NCBI RefSeq assembly: GCF_003071065.1
Contig: NZ_QCXX01000009.1
Coordinates: 62,001-126,000, forward strand
Source of the DNA: Sphingobacterium athyrii
Lineage (GTDB): Bacteria; Bacteroidota; Bacteroidia; Sphingobacteriales; Sphingobacteriaceae
Direction of reading: 5' to 3'
Length of the DNA: 64,000 nucleotides
Each line of letters opens with the position of its first letter. The stretch's first letter is position 1. The translations under genes were made by a program, and so were the position numbers. The notes under the pieces are model-generated. The model was given only the letters and a program-made list of their open reading frames with translations. It searched no databases and was not told the DNA's origin. Positions 38,010-47,132 of this stretch are shown here, piece after piece.

Positions 38010-39329
38010 CTATTTTTTCAGGATAAGTGTTTGCCCATTTTGATAGAGCGTCATCTTATTCTCACTGCGATCAAAAACTATTTTTACACCATATTGAAGC
38101 TGCACCAATGTGTTTTTATCCTTTGGTTTCAATTGAAATGCGGGTTGGCCTACAACCTGTCCCAATATTTTGCCGTCATCTTTGGTAATATTGATCTGAA
38201 TTGGAGGCTGTTCGCTTTTATATTCACCCAGTATGCTCGTGGTTTCCTCATCTGTCAATTGTATTTCTGAAAGATCAGGAAGGGGGAAAGGTTTTTGATA
38301 CAGTTCACCAAAGCTGAATTTTAGTATTTCATTATTATTATAATTATTGCCGTTGCTGATGAGTGCAACATTATAATTGCCGTCATCAAAATGGCTCGCC
38401 ACAGAAGAATAACCGTCAATCCCCCCTGTGTGACCGAATCCCCGGCGGTCATAAAATGGCATTTGGAATAGCCCCAGCCCATAGCCGCCAATAATTTTTT
38501 TCATCTCTTCAAGGCTGGTGGAATTGATCAGTTTATGGTTAAATAAACCATTAAAAAACTTGACCAGATCTGTTGGGGTAGACCATATTGCTCCAGCGCC
38601 AAGAGGAACAGAATTATCCGTATGTGGCTCTAGGTCCCAATCTTGTGTGAATCTATACGACTCGCTAACATCTTTGGCAATATTTTGTGGCCGGCCAAAT
38701 GTGGTCTGTTCCAATTTTAACGGCTGGCAGATCTGCTGGTTCAATAAAAAAGCATAGTCTTTTTTCCAAACTTTTTCTAAGATGTAAGTCAGCAAAATGT
38801 AGTTTGAATTACTATATTCATGTTTACTGCCCGGATCAAACTCAGCGCCACCTTTGATCATACGCTCAACAAGTTCTTTTTCAGTTTGGGCTTTGGTGTT
38901 CCATGTTAAATAATCTTTGTCATCAGTGACACTGTGTACCCCGCTACTATGATCAAGCAATTGACGTATCGTTATTTTATCGGCATTTGGAATATCTTTA
39001 TAAAAGGTAGATAGGGCTTGATTCATTTGCAGTTTCCCTAACTCGATTGTTTTTAATACAAGGGTTGCGGTGAAAGTTTTGGAGATGGAACCGATACCAT
39101 ATCGTGTATTGGTCGTGGCAAGCTTTTGCTGTGCTCTATCAGCGTAACCTATAGCCTTTTGATAAAGTAATTTATCTCCTTTCGCTATTGCAATACTTCC
39201 CATCCAGGCGTTTTTTTTATCCATGGCGGACATTAAGCTATCCATTCGGCTAGGATTAAATTCCTGTGCCCGTAGGACCACAATGGAAAGGCCGCTTAAT
39301 AAAAACAGTAAAATTGATGTTCTTTTCAT
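38010..39329 (-). CDS. Secreted serine hydrolase of the beta-lactamase/DD-peptidase fold
   Basis: Penicillin-binding-protein-like fold. The catalytic serine is in S81-I-S-K84, the second motif Y172-S-N174 is there, and the third is HTGG (300-303). The C-terminal 90 residues form a beta domain of the type following many of these esterase/peptidase-like proteins. Start at ATG 39329 gives a signal peptide ending RAQ; an earlier in-frame ATG at 39434 adds 35 residues with no signal-like start. Probably an esterase, D-aminopeptidase or PBP4-like enzyme; not shown to give antibiotic resistance. It stands alone. Confidence 0.85.
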   Translation of the reverse strand: MKRTSILLFLLSGLSIVVLRAQEFNPSRMDSLMSAMDKKNAWMGSIAIAKGDKLLYQKAIGYADRAQQKLATTNTRYGIGSISKTFTATLVLKTIELGKLQMNQALSTFYKDIPNADKITIRQLLDHSSGVHSVTDDKDYLTWNTKAQTEKELVERMIKGGAEFDPGSKHEYSNSNYILLTYILEKVWKKDYAFLLNQQICQPLKLEQTTFGRPQNIAKDVSESYRFTQDWDLEPHTDNSVPLGAGAIWSTPTDLVKFFNGLFNHKLINSTSLEEMKKIIGGYGLGLFQMPFYDRRGFGHTGGIDGYSSVASHFDDGNYNVALISNGNNYNNNEILKFSFGELYQKPFPLPDLSEIQLTDEETTSILGEYKSEQPPIQINITKDDGKILGQVVGQPAFQLKPKDKNTLVQLQYGVKIVFDRSENKMTLYQNGQTLILKK

Positions 39330-39510
39330 AATTTTTGTCGGGTTAATCATGGACTTAAATATATAACAAAAAATATAGTAATACAATGGATCCGATGTTT
39401 CATTAGACAAAATCAGATGTTTGTCCATAAACAAATAATTATCTAGTTTGGAGCGGGATCAGAAGAGAAGGTGCTGAATGTAATACCAGCAATAGCTTCA
39501 TACATATAAA

Positions 39511-39541
39511 AAACACCTGAAGTGGGGAACTTCAGGTGTTT
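39511..39541 (-). terminator. Terminator upstream of the serine hydrolase
   Basis: A 13-bp perfect stem (39511-39523 with 39529-39541), GGGGA loop, with a T run on the minus strand. The stem nearly repeats that at 29743-29771. It may end the leftward transcript of the two small genes to its right. Confidence 0.75.
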
Positions 39542-39850
39542 AACCTAACCAATTATTAACCTAAATTTATGAAAAGTATACTTTTTAAAGTATAGAAAAC
39601 AATGTTCAATATTCATGCCATTTCATTTGTATGTCTTAAGCTGTTTTTCTTTTGTGTTATTTTTGTTACAAAAATAAACTCTAGTTTTTGTTTTGACTAT
39701 ATGTTCTGGCTAAAATTTATTGTTTGGGATAATTGATAAATTATCGGGATTGATTAATGCCATAGGGATATAAACGAAATTTACATCAAAAATGAGTAAG
39801 AGCATTTTAGAGAAAGCGATTATAAGAAGGGGGCAGGATGAATAGATCGA
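39542..39850. other. Intergenic region with a SusC-like leader and an 8-codon frame
   Basis: At 39541-39569 the text reads TAACCTAACC-AATT-ATTAACCTAAATTT before an ATG. A short frame MKSILFKV then stop follows, and its codons contain an inverted repeat (ATACTTT, TT, AAAGTAT). As I recall, the leader resembles sequence in front of SusC genes in Sphingobacteriaceae. Either a fossil SusC start or a leader peptide. The rest to 39850 is AT-rich without a gene. Confidence 0.3.
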
Positions 39851-40126
39851 TTAGAAATATAGTCGAAACAATTCCTTCCATTCCGCGTCAAGATCACCTG
39901 CATAAACAGGTTGATGTGCCCGATTATACCAGTAGCGGGCATTCCAGAGATCTCCTTCTTTTCGGTGAAGGTACGCATGTACATGGGCGGCTTCTAAATC
40001 ATCCAATTGATCAATGAGGTCGTGTGCTGTTTTCCAATCTCCTTTTTTGTCATACCATAATGATTTTTGGACGGCAGACCAGTGATGAACAGGACTGTCC
40101 AATAATTGAAATTCTTCTATTGTCAT
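39851..40126 (-). CDS. Small conserved-looking protein, unknown function
   Basis: 91 residues, no signal peptide, rich in Trp, His and Asp (HHWSAVQKSLWYDKKGDW, ARYWYNRAHQPVYAGD). The alternating helix pattern resembles a TPR-like pair. It lies 4 bases after the stop of the larger exported protein, so they form an operon. A function cannot be named. Confidence 0.6.
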   Translation of the reverse strand: MTIEEFQLLDSPVHHWSAVQKSLWYDKKGDWKTAHDLIDQLDDLEAAHVHAYLHRKEGDLWNARYWYNRAHQPVYAGDLDAEWKELFRLYF

Positions 40127-40130
40127 CTTG

Positions 40131-40838
40131 TTAATTTGCTAATTCTTTACTCCAGATTTCATAAATATTATCTCCTTTTGAGCTCTTTCCACTGTGATGC
40201 CATTTAGTATCTTCGAGCTTCCCATCAAAATGAAGTTCTTGACCGACTTTATTGTTGTCTCTTGAAAAGAATAGTATTTTCTCGGTGTAACGATTGTTTT
40301 CATAACTGTAGCTTCCGCCCCCTGTTCCGTAAAAACCTTTTTGGGCTGGATTAATAGCAATCCATTGGAAGTAGCCGTCAACTAGGATCTTTATTGTTTT
40401 GCGGTCTGCTTTCGGAATCTCATGCATCTTGGCTTCTTGCTTCCTGCCCGTGATTCTCCATAATGCATCTAAATCTTGGACGATGGCTTTCTGCTTGACG
40501 AAAAGTTTGTTGGCATCGGGCAACTTGATTTGGATGGCTCCTTTTTCATTTTTAACAGCTAGACTGGTCGTCTTCCCGATATTTGTGCTGTCTTTGGTAT
40601 CGTATTCAATAGTCACCTCAAGTCTGTCGTCTTGCTGTTGTATGGGGCCGCCCCAAGTATAACCAAATTGCTTTTTGCTGTCATCATAGTCGATCAAGGA
40701 TAGGTAATGATCTTTGACCAAAATTAAGTTTTTGCTTGTGCCGGTTTGGGAAATATATGCTCCCTCTCCCAATTGGGCCTTAGCTTGAAAATGCAGCATT
40801 AGCAGCGAGAAGCATAAGAGTATAATACAGTGTTTCAT
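40131..40838 (-). CDS. Exported protein of unknown function
   Basis: 235 residues with a signal peptide (ends AKAQ). The mature chain is beta-rich with a late motif WHHSGKSSKGDNIYEIW and EKILFFSRDNNKVGQ; as I recall, similar text occurs in Bacteroidota hypothetical proteins. No catalytic motif seen. First gene of the two-gene leftward operon with the 91-residue protein. Periplasmic or surface location inferred. Confidence 0.6.
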   Translation of the reverse strand: MKHCIILLCFSLLMLHFQAKAQLGEGAYISQTGTSKNLILVKDHYLSLIDYDDSKKQFGYTWGGPIQQQDDRLEVTIEYDTKDSTNIGKTTSLAVKNEKGAIQIKLPDANKLFVKQKAIVQDLDALWRITGRKQEAKMHEIPKADRKTIKILVDGYFQWIAINPAQKGFYGTGGGSYSYENNRYTEKILFFSRDNNKVGQELHFDGKLEDTKWHHSGKSSKGDNIYEIWSKELAN

Positions 40839-40940
40839 ATCACATTAAGGCTTGTTGTCTTTTAAAGATACGAAATAAAAGTGTTGAACGGTCTATATTA
40901 AGTATTATACTAACCAATGGATACGGATCGATTTAAATGG

Positions 40941-40979
40941 AATGAGCCCGGTGGAATACCGAGCTCATTATATCAAAAA
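40941..40979 (-). terminator. Hairpin after tex
   Basis: AATGAGC (40941-40947) with GCTCATT (40973-40979), strengthened by an inner CGGT/ACCG pair. It lies about 70 bases after the tex stop; T's are few. Confidence 0.5.
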
Positions 40980-41045
40980 CACTGCGTAAATTAGTCCAAT
41001 TTATTGGGGTCAGTCCAAAAATCAGCCTTTATTTAATCGTGGGAT

Positions 41046-43283
41046 TTATTTGAATTTACTTGCCAACGCGGCTAGTTTACTCGCCATGTCTGTCTCTGGT
41101 TCCGCTTGCCGTTTGCCCTCATTTCGTTTATTCTTGGGGACAGCAGGTTTTTCATCTGTTTTCATCGACAGGGCAATGCGGTTGCGTTTTTCATCTACTT
41201 CCGTAACGGTGACTGTGACATGTTGTTGAACCTTAACCACCTCATGTGGGTCGGAGATATAGCGGTTGGATAATTGGCTTAGGTGTACCAAGCCATCTTG
41301 ATGTACACCAATATCGACAAAAGCACCAAAGTTTGTAATGTTGGTAACGATACCGGGAAGTTTCATGCCAATGCGTAGGTCGCCAATGCTATTGACGCCT
41401 TCAGTAAATGAAAAAGCTTCAAACTTTTCCCTTGGGTCAAGCCCCGGTTTGGCAAGCTCATTCAGAATATCATTTAATGTTGGTAGCCCAACTTCCTCAG
41501 AAATATAGTTTTTCAATGGAATGGATTTTCTTAATTCAGCATCTTTGAGTAAATCTTCTACTTTTTTACCTAAGTCTTTGGCCATTTGCTCAACCAAGGC
41601 ATAACGTTCAGGGTGTACGGCCGAGGAATCCAGCGGATTGTCCGCATGTCTGATCCGAAGAAAGCCAGCTGCTTGTTCAAACGCTTTGTCTCCGAGACGC
41701 GGAACTTTTTTTAGTTCACGCCGTGATGTAAACGGACCATTTTCATTTCTATATTTAATAATCTGTTGTGCCAAGGATGGTCCTAGCCCGGAGACGTACG
41801 ATAGAATTTGTTTGGATGCCGTGTTCAATTCCACACCTACAGCGTTTACGCAGCTGATGACAGTATCGTCCAAAGACGTCTGCAGTTTATTTTGGTCTAC
41901 ATCATGTTGATACTGCCCTACGCCTATTGACTTGGGGTCAATTTTGACAAGTTCAGCCAGTGGATCCATTAATCTCCTTCCGATTGATACGGCACCACGT
42001 ACTGTAATATCGTGGTCAGGAAATTCTTCGCGGGCTGTATCTGATGCTGAATAGATAGAAGCTCCACTTTCATTGACCATCACAATAGTGACGTTATCGA
42101 GCCCCAGTTTTTTGATAAAATCTTCAGTTTCACGTCCCGCAGTGCCGTTGCCGATCGCAATGGCTTGAATATCATGTTTTGATACCAGATATTTGATCGT
42201 CTTTTGTGCTTCGGCAAGCCCGTTTGCACCATTGTGTGGAAAAATAGCCGTGTTTTCTTTGAGCTGACCTTGTTCATCCAATACAACGGTTTTACATCCT
42301 GTTCGGAAGCCGGGGTCTATTGCGAGTAGTCTCTTCTGTCCCAATGGTGCTGCTAAAAGTAACTGGCGAACATTGTCTGCAAAAACTTTAATCGCTTCTT
42401 CATCTGCTTTTTGACGGGTCAACACGCGAATTTCTGTTTCCATAGATGGTTTCAATAGCCGCTTATAGCTGTCTGTCAATGCTAATTTCACTTGTGAAGC
42501 CGCCTCGTTGGAAGCTTTAATATAAATAGATTCAATGGTTGGGAGAATATCTTCTTCATTGATGTCAATATCCAGATAAAGCAATTCTTCTTTTTCACCA
42601 CGGCGCATCGCCAAAACACGATGGGAGGGAGCATCTTTTAATGGCTCTGACCATTCGTAATAATCTTTATATTTAATCGCTGCTTCCTCCTTTCCGGGAA
42701 CTACTCTCGATACAAATTCTCCTTTTTCTAGGAATATTGCCCTCGATTTAGATCGTACGGTAGCATCTTCAGCAATAATTTCAGCAATGATATCACGTGC
42801 CCCAGCTAAAGCTTCTTCAGCATTTTTAACTCCTTTTTCCTCGTCGATCAACGAACTTGCAAGTGTCAGAAAATCAGCCTTGTCTTGGGCCAAAAGGAGG
42901 TCTGCCAAAGGCTGCAGTCCTTTTTCGCGGGCAACGCTGGCTCTTGTTTTGCGCTTTGGCTTATAAGGTAGGTAAATATCTTCCAGATTTGCCATAGTCT
43001 CGGCAGTCATAACTTGCTGTTCAAGTTCTGCTGTCAATTTTCCTTGATCATTGATGGATTTTAATACAGCTTCTTTGCGCTTGTCCAGTTCCCTTAACTG
43101 TTGGGAACGATCTCTGATATTGGTGATTTGAACTTCATCCAGGCTGCCGGTCATCTCTTTACGATAACGGGAAATAAATGGAACGGTGGCGCCCTCGTCT
43201 AATAGTTCAATTGTCGTGCGAACTTGTTTTTCGCTTATGGATAGCTCGTTAGCAATAGTAGTTTCGTGTGATAATAAGCTCAT
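41046..43283 (-). CDS. tex: Tex-type RNA-binding transcription accessory protein
   Basis: Cytosolic protein binding RNA and linked to transcription. The 745 residues match the family layout: N-terminal helical region, a YqgF/RNase-H-like core starting around LLAIDPGFRTGCKTVVL, a helix-hairpin-helix region (KKVPRLGDKAFEQAAGFLRI) and a C-terminal S1 domain (about 645-715, GIVTNITNFGAFVDIGVHQ). A basic tail follows. ATG at 43283. Monocistronic; tatA lies upstream on the same strand, separated from it by a terminator. Confidence 0.92.
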   Translation of the reverse strand: MSLLSHETTIANELSISEKQVRTTIELLDEGATVPFISRYRKEMTGSLDEVQITNIRDRSQQLRELDKRKEAVLKSINDQGKLTAELEQQVMTAETMANLEDIYLPYKPKRKTRASVAREKGLQPLADLLLAQDKADFLTLASSLIDEEKGVKNAEEALAGARDIIAEIIAEDATVRSKSRAIFLEKGEFVSRVVPGKEEAAIKYKDYYEWSEPLKDAPSHRVLAMRRGEKEELLYLDIDINEEDILPTIESIYIKASNEAASQVKLALTDSYKRLLKPSMETEIRVLTRQKADEEAIKVFADNVRQLLLAAPLGQKRLLAIDPGFRTGCKTVVLDEQGQLKENTAIFPHNGANGLAEAQKTIKYLVSKHDIQAIAIGNGTAGRETEDFIKKLGLDNVTIVMVNESGASIYSASDTAREEFPDHDITVRGAVSIGRRLMDPLAELVKIDPKSIGVGQYQHDVDQNKLQTSLDDTVISCVNAVGVELNTASKQILSYVSGLGPSLAQQIIKYRNENGPFTSRRELKKVPRLGDKAFEQAAGFLRIRHADNPLDSSAVHPERYALVEQMAKDLGKKVEDLLKDAELRKSIPLKNYISEEVGLPTLNDILNELAKPGLDPREKFEAFSFTEGVNSIGDLRIGMKLPGIVTNITNFGAFVDIGVHQDGLVHLSQLSNRYISDPHEVVKVQQHVTVTVTEVDEKRNRIALSMKTDEKPAVPKNKRNEGKRQAEPETDMASKLAALASKFK

Positions 43284-43306
43284 TATTGGTTTACTTTAAA
43301 AAGGAA

Positions 43307-43332
43307 AGCTGTTGAATAACGATTCAACAGCT
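43307..43332 (-). terminator. Terminator after tatA
   Basis: AGCTGTTGAAT (43307-43317) and its exact complement (43322-43332), 11 bp with a 4-base loop, followed on the minus strand by T's. It separates tatA from tex. Confidence 0.75.
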
Positions 43333-43368
43333 CTATTAAATATCTAATTGTAAATTAATGTAATAAGG

Positions 43369-43884
43369 TTAAGCAGGTTTGTTGGTGTTATCCTGTTCTG
43401 AAGGTTTCTTTTCTTCGCCTTCGTTATTTTTGCCCTCAGCAAAGTGGTCATTATATCCGTAGGTGATATGAGAAGGTTCTTCTCCGTAATCTAATTGCTT
43501 ATGTGGATTGTGCTCCACAACTCCTGCCGGAGTTGAAAATTCATATTTTTTCTTTGCTGGTTCGGATTCCGTGTTTTCAGCTGTTTCCACAGCTTGGTTC
43601 TCTTGTTCAGCTTTCGCTTGCTCTTCCGCAACTTTTACTTCATTTGGAACGGTCTCCTCTTTGACCTCTGTCTTCGTGTCTATGTCTTTTTCGAAATTAT
43701 TGATCTGATCTGAAATCTCACGTTTGATGCCTTCAGATGCATCTTTGAATTCTCGTATCCCTCTTCCTAAACCTCTGGCCAATTCAGGAAGCTTCTTGCC
43801 ACCAAAAAGTAACAAGATCGCAAACACGATTAAAATCATCTCCTGTGTTCCGATGTTTAGGAATGTTATTACTGGATTGTACAT
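43369..43884 (-). CDS. tatA: Twin-arginine translocase subunit TatA/E type with long acidic tail
   Basis: Forms the membrane pore for folded proteins. The signature runs from the single transmembrane segment (about 14-28, EMILIVFAILLLFGG) to FGGKKLPELARGLGRGIREF, followed by the amphipathic helix. The tail from about 55 to 171 is unusually long, rich in Glu, Lys and Gln, and then has a short motif region (VEHNPHKQLDYGEEPSHITYGY) unlike classic TatA. tatC is not beside it. ATG at 43884. Confidence 0.85.
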   Translation of the reverse strand: MYNPVITFLNIGTQEMILIVFAILLLFGGKKLPELARGLGRGIREFKDASEGIKREISDQINNFEKDIDTKTEVKEETVPNEVKVAEEQAKAEQENQAVETAENTESEPAKKKYEFSTPAGVVEHNPHKQLDYGEEPSHITYGYNDHFAEGKNNEGEEKKPSEQDNTNKPA

Positions 43885-44123
43885 ACTCTTTTCCTCTTCT
43901 TTTGATTACTAACTAGATGCTAAGTTACATTTATATTTCTATAGTTCTTAGACTAACGGGCAAATTTAAGATAATTTTAAGGTATTTGAAACATAAAAAT
44001 TACTTAACAAGGGGTAGGTACTTTCAGGGTAAATTTTGTTATATTTTTGCTAAATATTTTTTAATATGACGATAGATCGGAAATAACTTCGTATTTTCGT
44101 GCCTATTTTTTGAGGAATTGATT

Positions 44124-45497
44124 ATGTTGGGAAAATTTAAAACATTCAAGCCGTATTATAAAAGTACAATTGTATTGGCTGGGCCGGTTGTCATTTCACA
44201 GCTCGGACATACATTGGTACATACCGCCGATAGCGTTATTGTCGGACATTTTGCTGGAACGATTCCATTGGCTGCCGTGTCCTTGGTGAATGCAGTTTTT
44301 ATGATTGTTATGGTCGTTGGATTGGGAATTGCTTATGGTATCACGCCATTGATTGCGCAGGAAAACGGCCGCGATAACAGGAAGGAATGTGCGGTATTAT
44401 TGTCCAATAGTTTCTGGTTGAATATTATTACGGGAGTATTACTATTTTGTTTGGTTTATTTTGGATCGATGCTCGCAATAGATCATTTGAACCAGGATCC
44501 GGCTGTTGTAAAAGAAGCGAAACCTTATTTACTTATCTTAAGTCTTTCCATGTTACCATTAATGGTATTCAGTACATTTAAGCAATTTGCCGAAGGTTTG
44601 GGATTTACTAAACAGGCTATGAACGTAACGATATGGGGAAATGTTCTCAATATTATCTTAGCCATCATCTTCGTCAAGGGAATGTTCGGAATTACGCCGA
44701 TGGGGGTGAAAGGTGTTGGGTACAGTACGTTGATTGACCGTATCTTGATGATGTCAGTGATGATGACCTACGTATTGCGTTCGAAGAAGTTCAATGGTTA
44801 TATACAACATTTTAAAATTACAGTCATAGATCGGGTAAGATTGGGGAAAATATTGCGGATCGGAGCTCCGGTCGCGATGCAATATGTTTTTGAAATCGGT
44901 GCGTTTGCAGGAGCATCATTATTGGCGGGGACAATTAGTGCTACCGCACAGGCTTCTCATCAGGTCGCTATTCAGCTCGCGGCGATGACATATATGATGG
45001 CAAGTGGTATTGCTGCTGCGGCAACAATTAAAGTGGGCAATAGCTATGGGAATAGAAATCTGTTCCGCTTGGAGCGCTTTGCGATCACGTCCTATCAGTT
45101 GGTTTTGCTTTTTATGTTGATTACTGCTTCTTTGTTTGCAATTTTTAATAATTACTTGCCGTACATTTTTACCTCGGATAAAGCAGTGGTTGTTATCGCA
45201 GCTCAATTGCTGATCATTGCAGGTCTTTTTCAGCTATTTGATGGTACACAAGTTGTTGGATTGGGGGTTTTAAGAGGTATGGGTGATGTTAATATTCCAA
45301 CGATCATCACTTTTGTCGCCTATTGGATAATCGGATTGCCTAGTGGTTATGTGATGGGGATACTCTTTGATTGGGGTATTAAGGGCATTTGGTATGGGCT
45401 TACTTTAGGCTTATTGACTTCTTCGCTTTTACTTTATTTTCGCTTCCAATTGGTCATCAAGAAAAAGAAACTCCAGTTTGAAAATAGTAAACTATAA
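44124..45497 (+). CDS. MATE-family multidrug/toxin exporter
   Basis: Twelve-helix inner-membrane antiporter moving cationic or small compounds out with Na+ or H+. Recognised by GPVVISQLGHTLVHTADSVI and the matching repeat with MQYVFEIGAFAGASLLAGTI near helix 7. 458 residues. The TTG at 44118 is ignored; ATG 44124 has a Shine-Dalgarno-like TGAGGA 13 bases before. Substrate unknown. It stands alone. Confidence 0.85.
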   Translation: MLGKFKTFKPYYKSTIVLAGPVVISQLGHTLVHTADSVIVGHFAGTIPLAAVSLVNAVFMIVMVVGLGIAYGITPLIAQENGRDNRKECAVLLSNSFWLNIITGVLLFCLVYFGSMLAIDHLNQDPAVVKEAKPYLLILSLSMLPLMVFSTFKQFAEGLGFTKQAMNVTIWGNVLNIILAIIFVKGMFGITPMGVKGVGYSTLIDRILMMSVMMTYVLRSKKFNGYIQHFKITVIDRVRLGKILRIGAPVAMQYVFEIGAFAGASLLAGTISATAQASHQVAIQLAAMTYMMASGIAAAATIKVGNSYGNRNLFRLERFAITSYQLVLLFMLITASLFAIFNNYLPYIFTSDKAVVVIAAQLLIIAGLFQLFDGTQVVGLGVLRGMGDVNIPTIITFVAYWIIGLPSGYVMGILFDWGIKGIWYGLTLGLLTSSLLLYFRFQLVIKKKKLQFENSKL

Positions 45498-45590
45498 AAC
45501 GTAACATAGGAGAAGTCCCTATCAAGTACGTGGAGTATGCCGAAAGTAGCATATTTGAGATGTAACCGTATAGAATATGGTTAAAAGAAA

Positions 45591-45637
45591 AAAGTGGCTA
45601 TTCAAAAGTTATACAAAAGCTTTTGGATAGCCACTTT
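45591..45637. terminator. Bidirectional terminator between the MATE and E2 genes
   Basis: AAAGTGGCTATTCAAAAG (45591-45608) pairs with 45620-45637 (18 bp, one G-U). A's on the left and T's on the right serve both convergent genes. Confidence 0.85.
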
Positions 45638-45658
45638 TTTATAACGACGTTGTCGTCT

Positions 45659-47008
45659 TTAAATTTCTCTGTTGCTATCCCAGTGTTCGAGATAGTCCGC
45701 AACCCGTTTTAAGAATGTGCCGCCTAAGGCGCCATCTATTGCACGATGATCGTAGGATAGTGAAAGATACATCATATGTCGGATTCCGATCATATCGCCG
45801 TATTCAGTTTCAATCACCGCGGGTTTTTTTGTTATGGTGCCGACCGCTAATATCGCAGCTTGAGGTTGATTGATAATCGGCGTTCCCATAATATTGCCAA
45901 AGGCACCAATATTGGTAAATGTAAATGTCCCGTCTTGGGTATCATCAGGTTTTAATTTATTGGCGCGTGAGCGTTGTGCAAGGTCATTAACCGATTTGCT
46001 CAACCCCACTAGGCTCAGTTGATCGGCATTTTTTATTACCGGGACAATAAGATTACCATTGGGCAACGCTGCCGCCATACCGATATTGATATTTTTCTTT
46101 TTGATAATATTGTAACCGTCTATCGATATATTAACCAAAGGGAAGTCTTTTAGCGCCTTGGTAATTGCTTCTATAAACAATGGTGTGAACGTTATATTTT
46201 CTCCCTCACGTTTTTTATAGGCGTCTTTTACTTTATTGCGCCAAAGAACGAGGTTTGTTACATCTGCTTCCACAAATGAACAGACATGTGGGGATACCTG
46301 AACGCTCCTGACCATGTGGTCAGAGATCAAGCGACGCATACGGTCCATTTCAATAATTTCATCATGACCGTTTACCACTGTATGGACAGTTGTCGTTGGA
46401 ACAGTTTGTAGCGGTTCATCCTTGATAATGGGAGCGTTCTCCGCTTTTGAATGATCTATATTTTGGCGTGCCCCTCGATTGGAAACATAAGATAGAATGT
46501 CCTCTTTCGTCACCCGACCTTCAGCTCCGGTACCTTGGATACGATCTAGCTCTCCGAGAGATAGTCCCTCGTGACGGGCTATGTTTTTTACCAACGGTGA
46601 ATAAAAACGAGTCGTGTGCTCGTAATGAACCGGAGTAATTTCTTCTTTAGGACTCTCTAATTGATCCATACCTGGTATTTCCAGATCGGCACCTTCGTCT
46701 GAGTCTGTAGCTTGATCCTTTGGACTTTCCTCCGCTTGAACGGCTGATTCACTTGTTTCGTTATTTCCTTCTACTTCTATAATTGCAACGACATCTCCAA
46801 CCTGTACGATTTGGTCTGTGGTATAAAGTTGTTCCTTCAAAATACCTTTTACAGGAGAAGGTACTTCCGAATCAACTTTATCTGTTGCGATTTCCAATAA
46901 AGTGTCATCTTCTTCAATCAGGTCACCTGGTTGTTTTAACCATTTGGTAATTGTTGCTTCCGATACACTTTCTCCCATTTTTGGAAGTAAGAGTTTATAT
47001 AAAGCCAT
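45659..47008 (-). CDS. Dihydrolipoamide acyltransferase (E2 of a 2-oxoacid dehydrogenase)
   Basis: Core of the pyruvate-type or branched-chain 2-oxoacid dehydrogenase complex. Lipoyl domain with Lys44 in EIATDKVDSEV, a flexible acidic linker, the E3-binding domain (FYSPLVKNIARHEGLSLGEL) and the catalytic domain with SYDHRAIDGA near the C-terminus. ATG 47008 is chosen over 47020 because the chain then starts MALYKLLLPKMGES. The single lipoyl domain and sequence style resemble branched-chain (BCKDH) E2. The E1 and E3 genes are not in this window. Confidence 0.88.
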   Translation of the reverse strand: MALYKLLLPKMGESVSEATITKWLKQPGDLIEEDDTLLEIATDKVDSEVPSPVKGILKEQLYTTDQIVQVGDVVAIIEVEGNNETSESAVQAEESPKDQATDSDEGADLEIPGMDQLESPKEEITPVHYEHTTRFYSPLVKNIARHEGLSLGELDRIQGTGAEGRVTKEDILSYVSNRGARQNIDHSKAENAPIIKDEPLQTVPTTTVHTVVNGHDEIIEMDRMRRLISDHMVRSVQVSPHVCSFVEADVTNLVLWRNKVKDAYKKREGENITFTPLFIEAITKALKDFPLVNISIDGYNIIKKKNINIGMAAALPNGNLIVPVIKNADQLSLVGLSKSVNDLAQRSRANKLKPDDTQDGTFTFTNIGAFGNIMGTPIINQPQAAILAVGTITKKPAVIETEYGDMIGIRHMMYLSLSYDHRAIDGALGGTFLKRVADYLEHWDSNREI

Positions 47009-47132
47009 ATTTTTTAGCAATCTCGTTATAGAAAAACGAAGTTAATTAAATTGTGGTTTACTTTCAACAATTTAAAATATTATTCCTCAAAAAACGATTT
47101 TATTGAAATATTATTTTACGTTTATCCGATTC

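Noticed and set aside
38010..39329. Antibiotic beta-lactamase
   Set aside because: The fold and motifs fit a class C-like serine hydrolase, but the extra C-terminal domain is more like esterase or peptidase relatives; resistance cannot be claimed.
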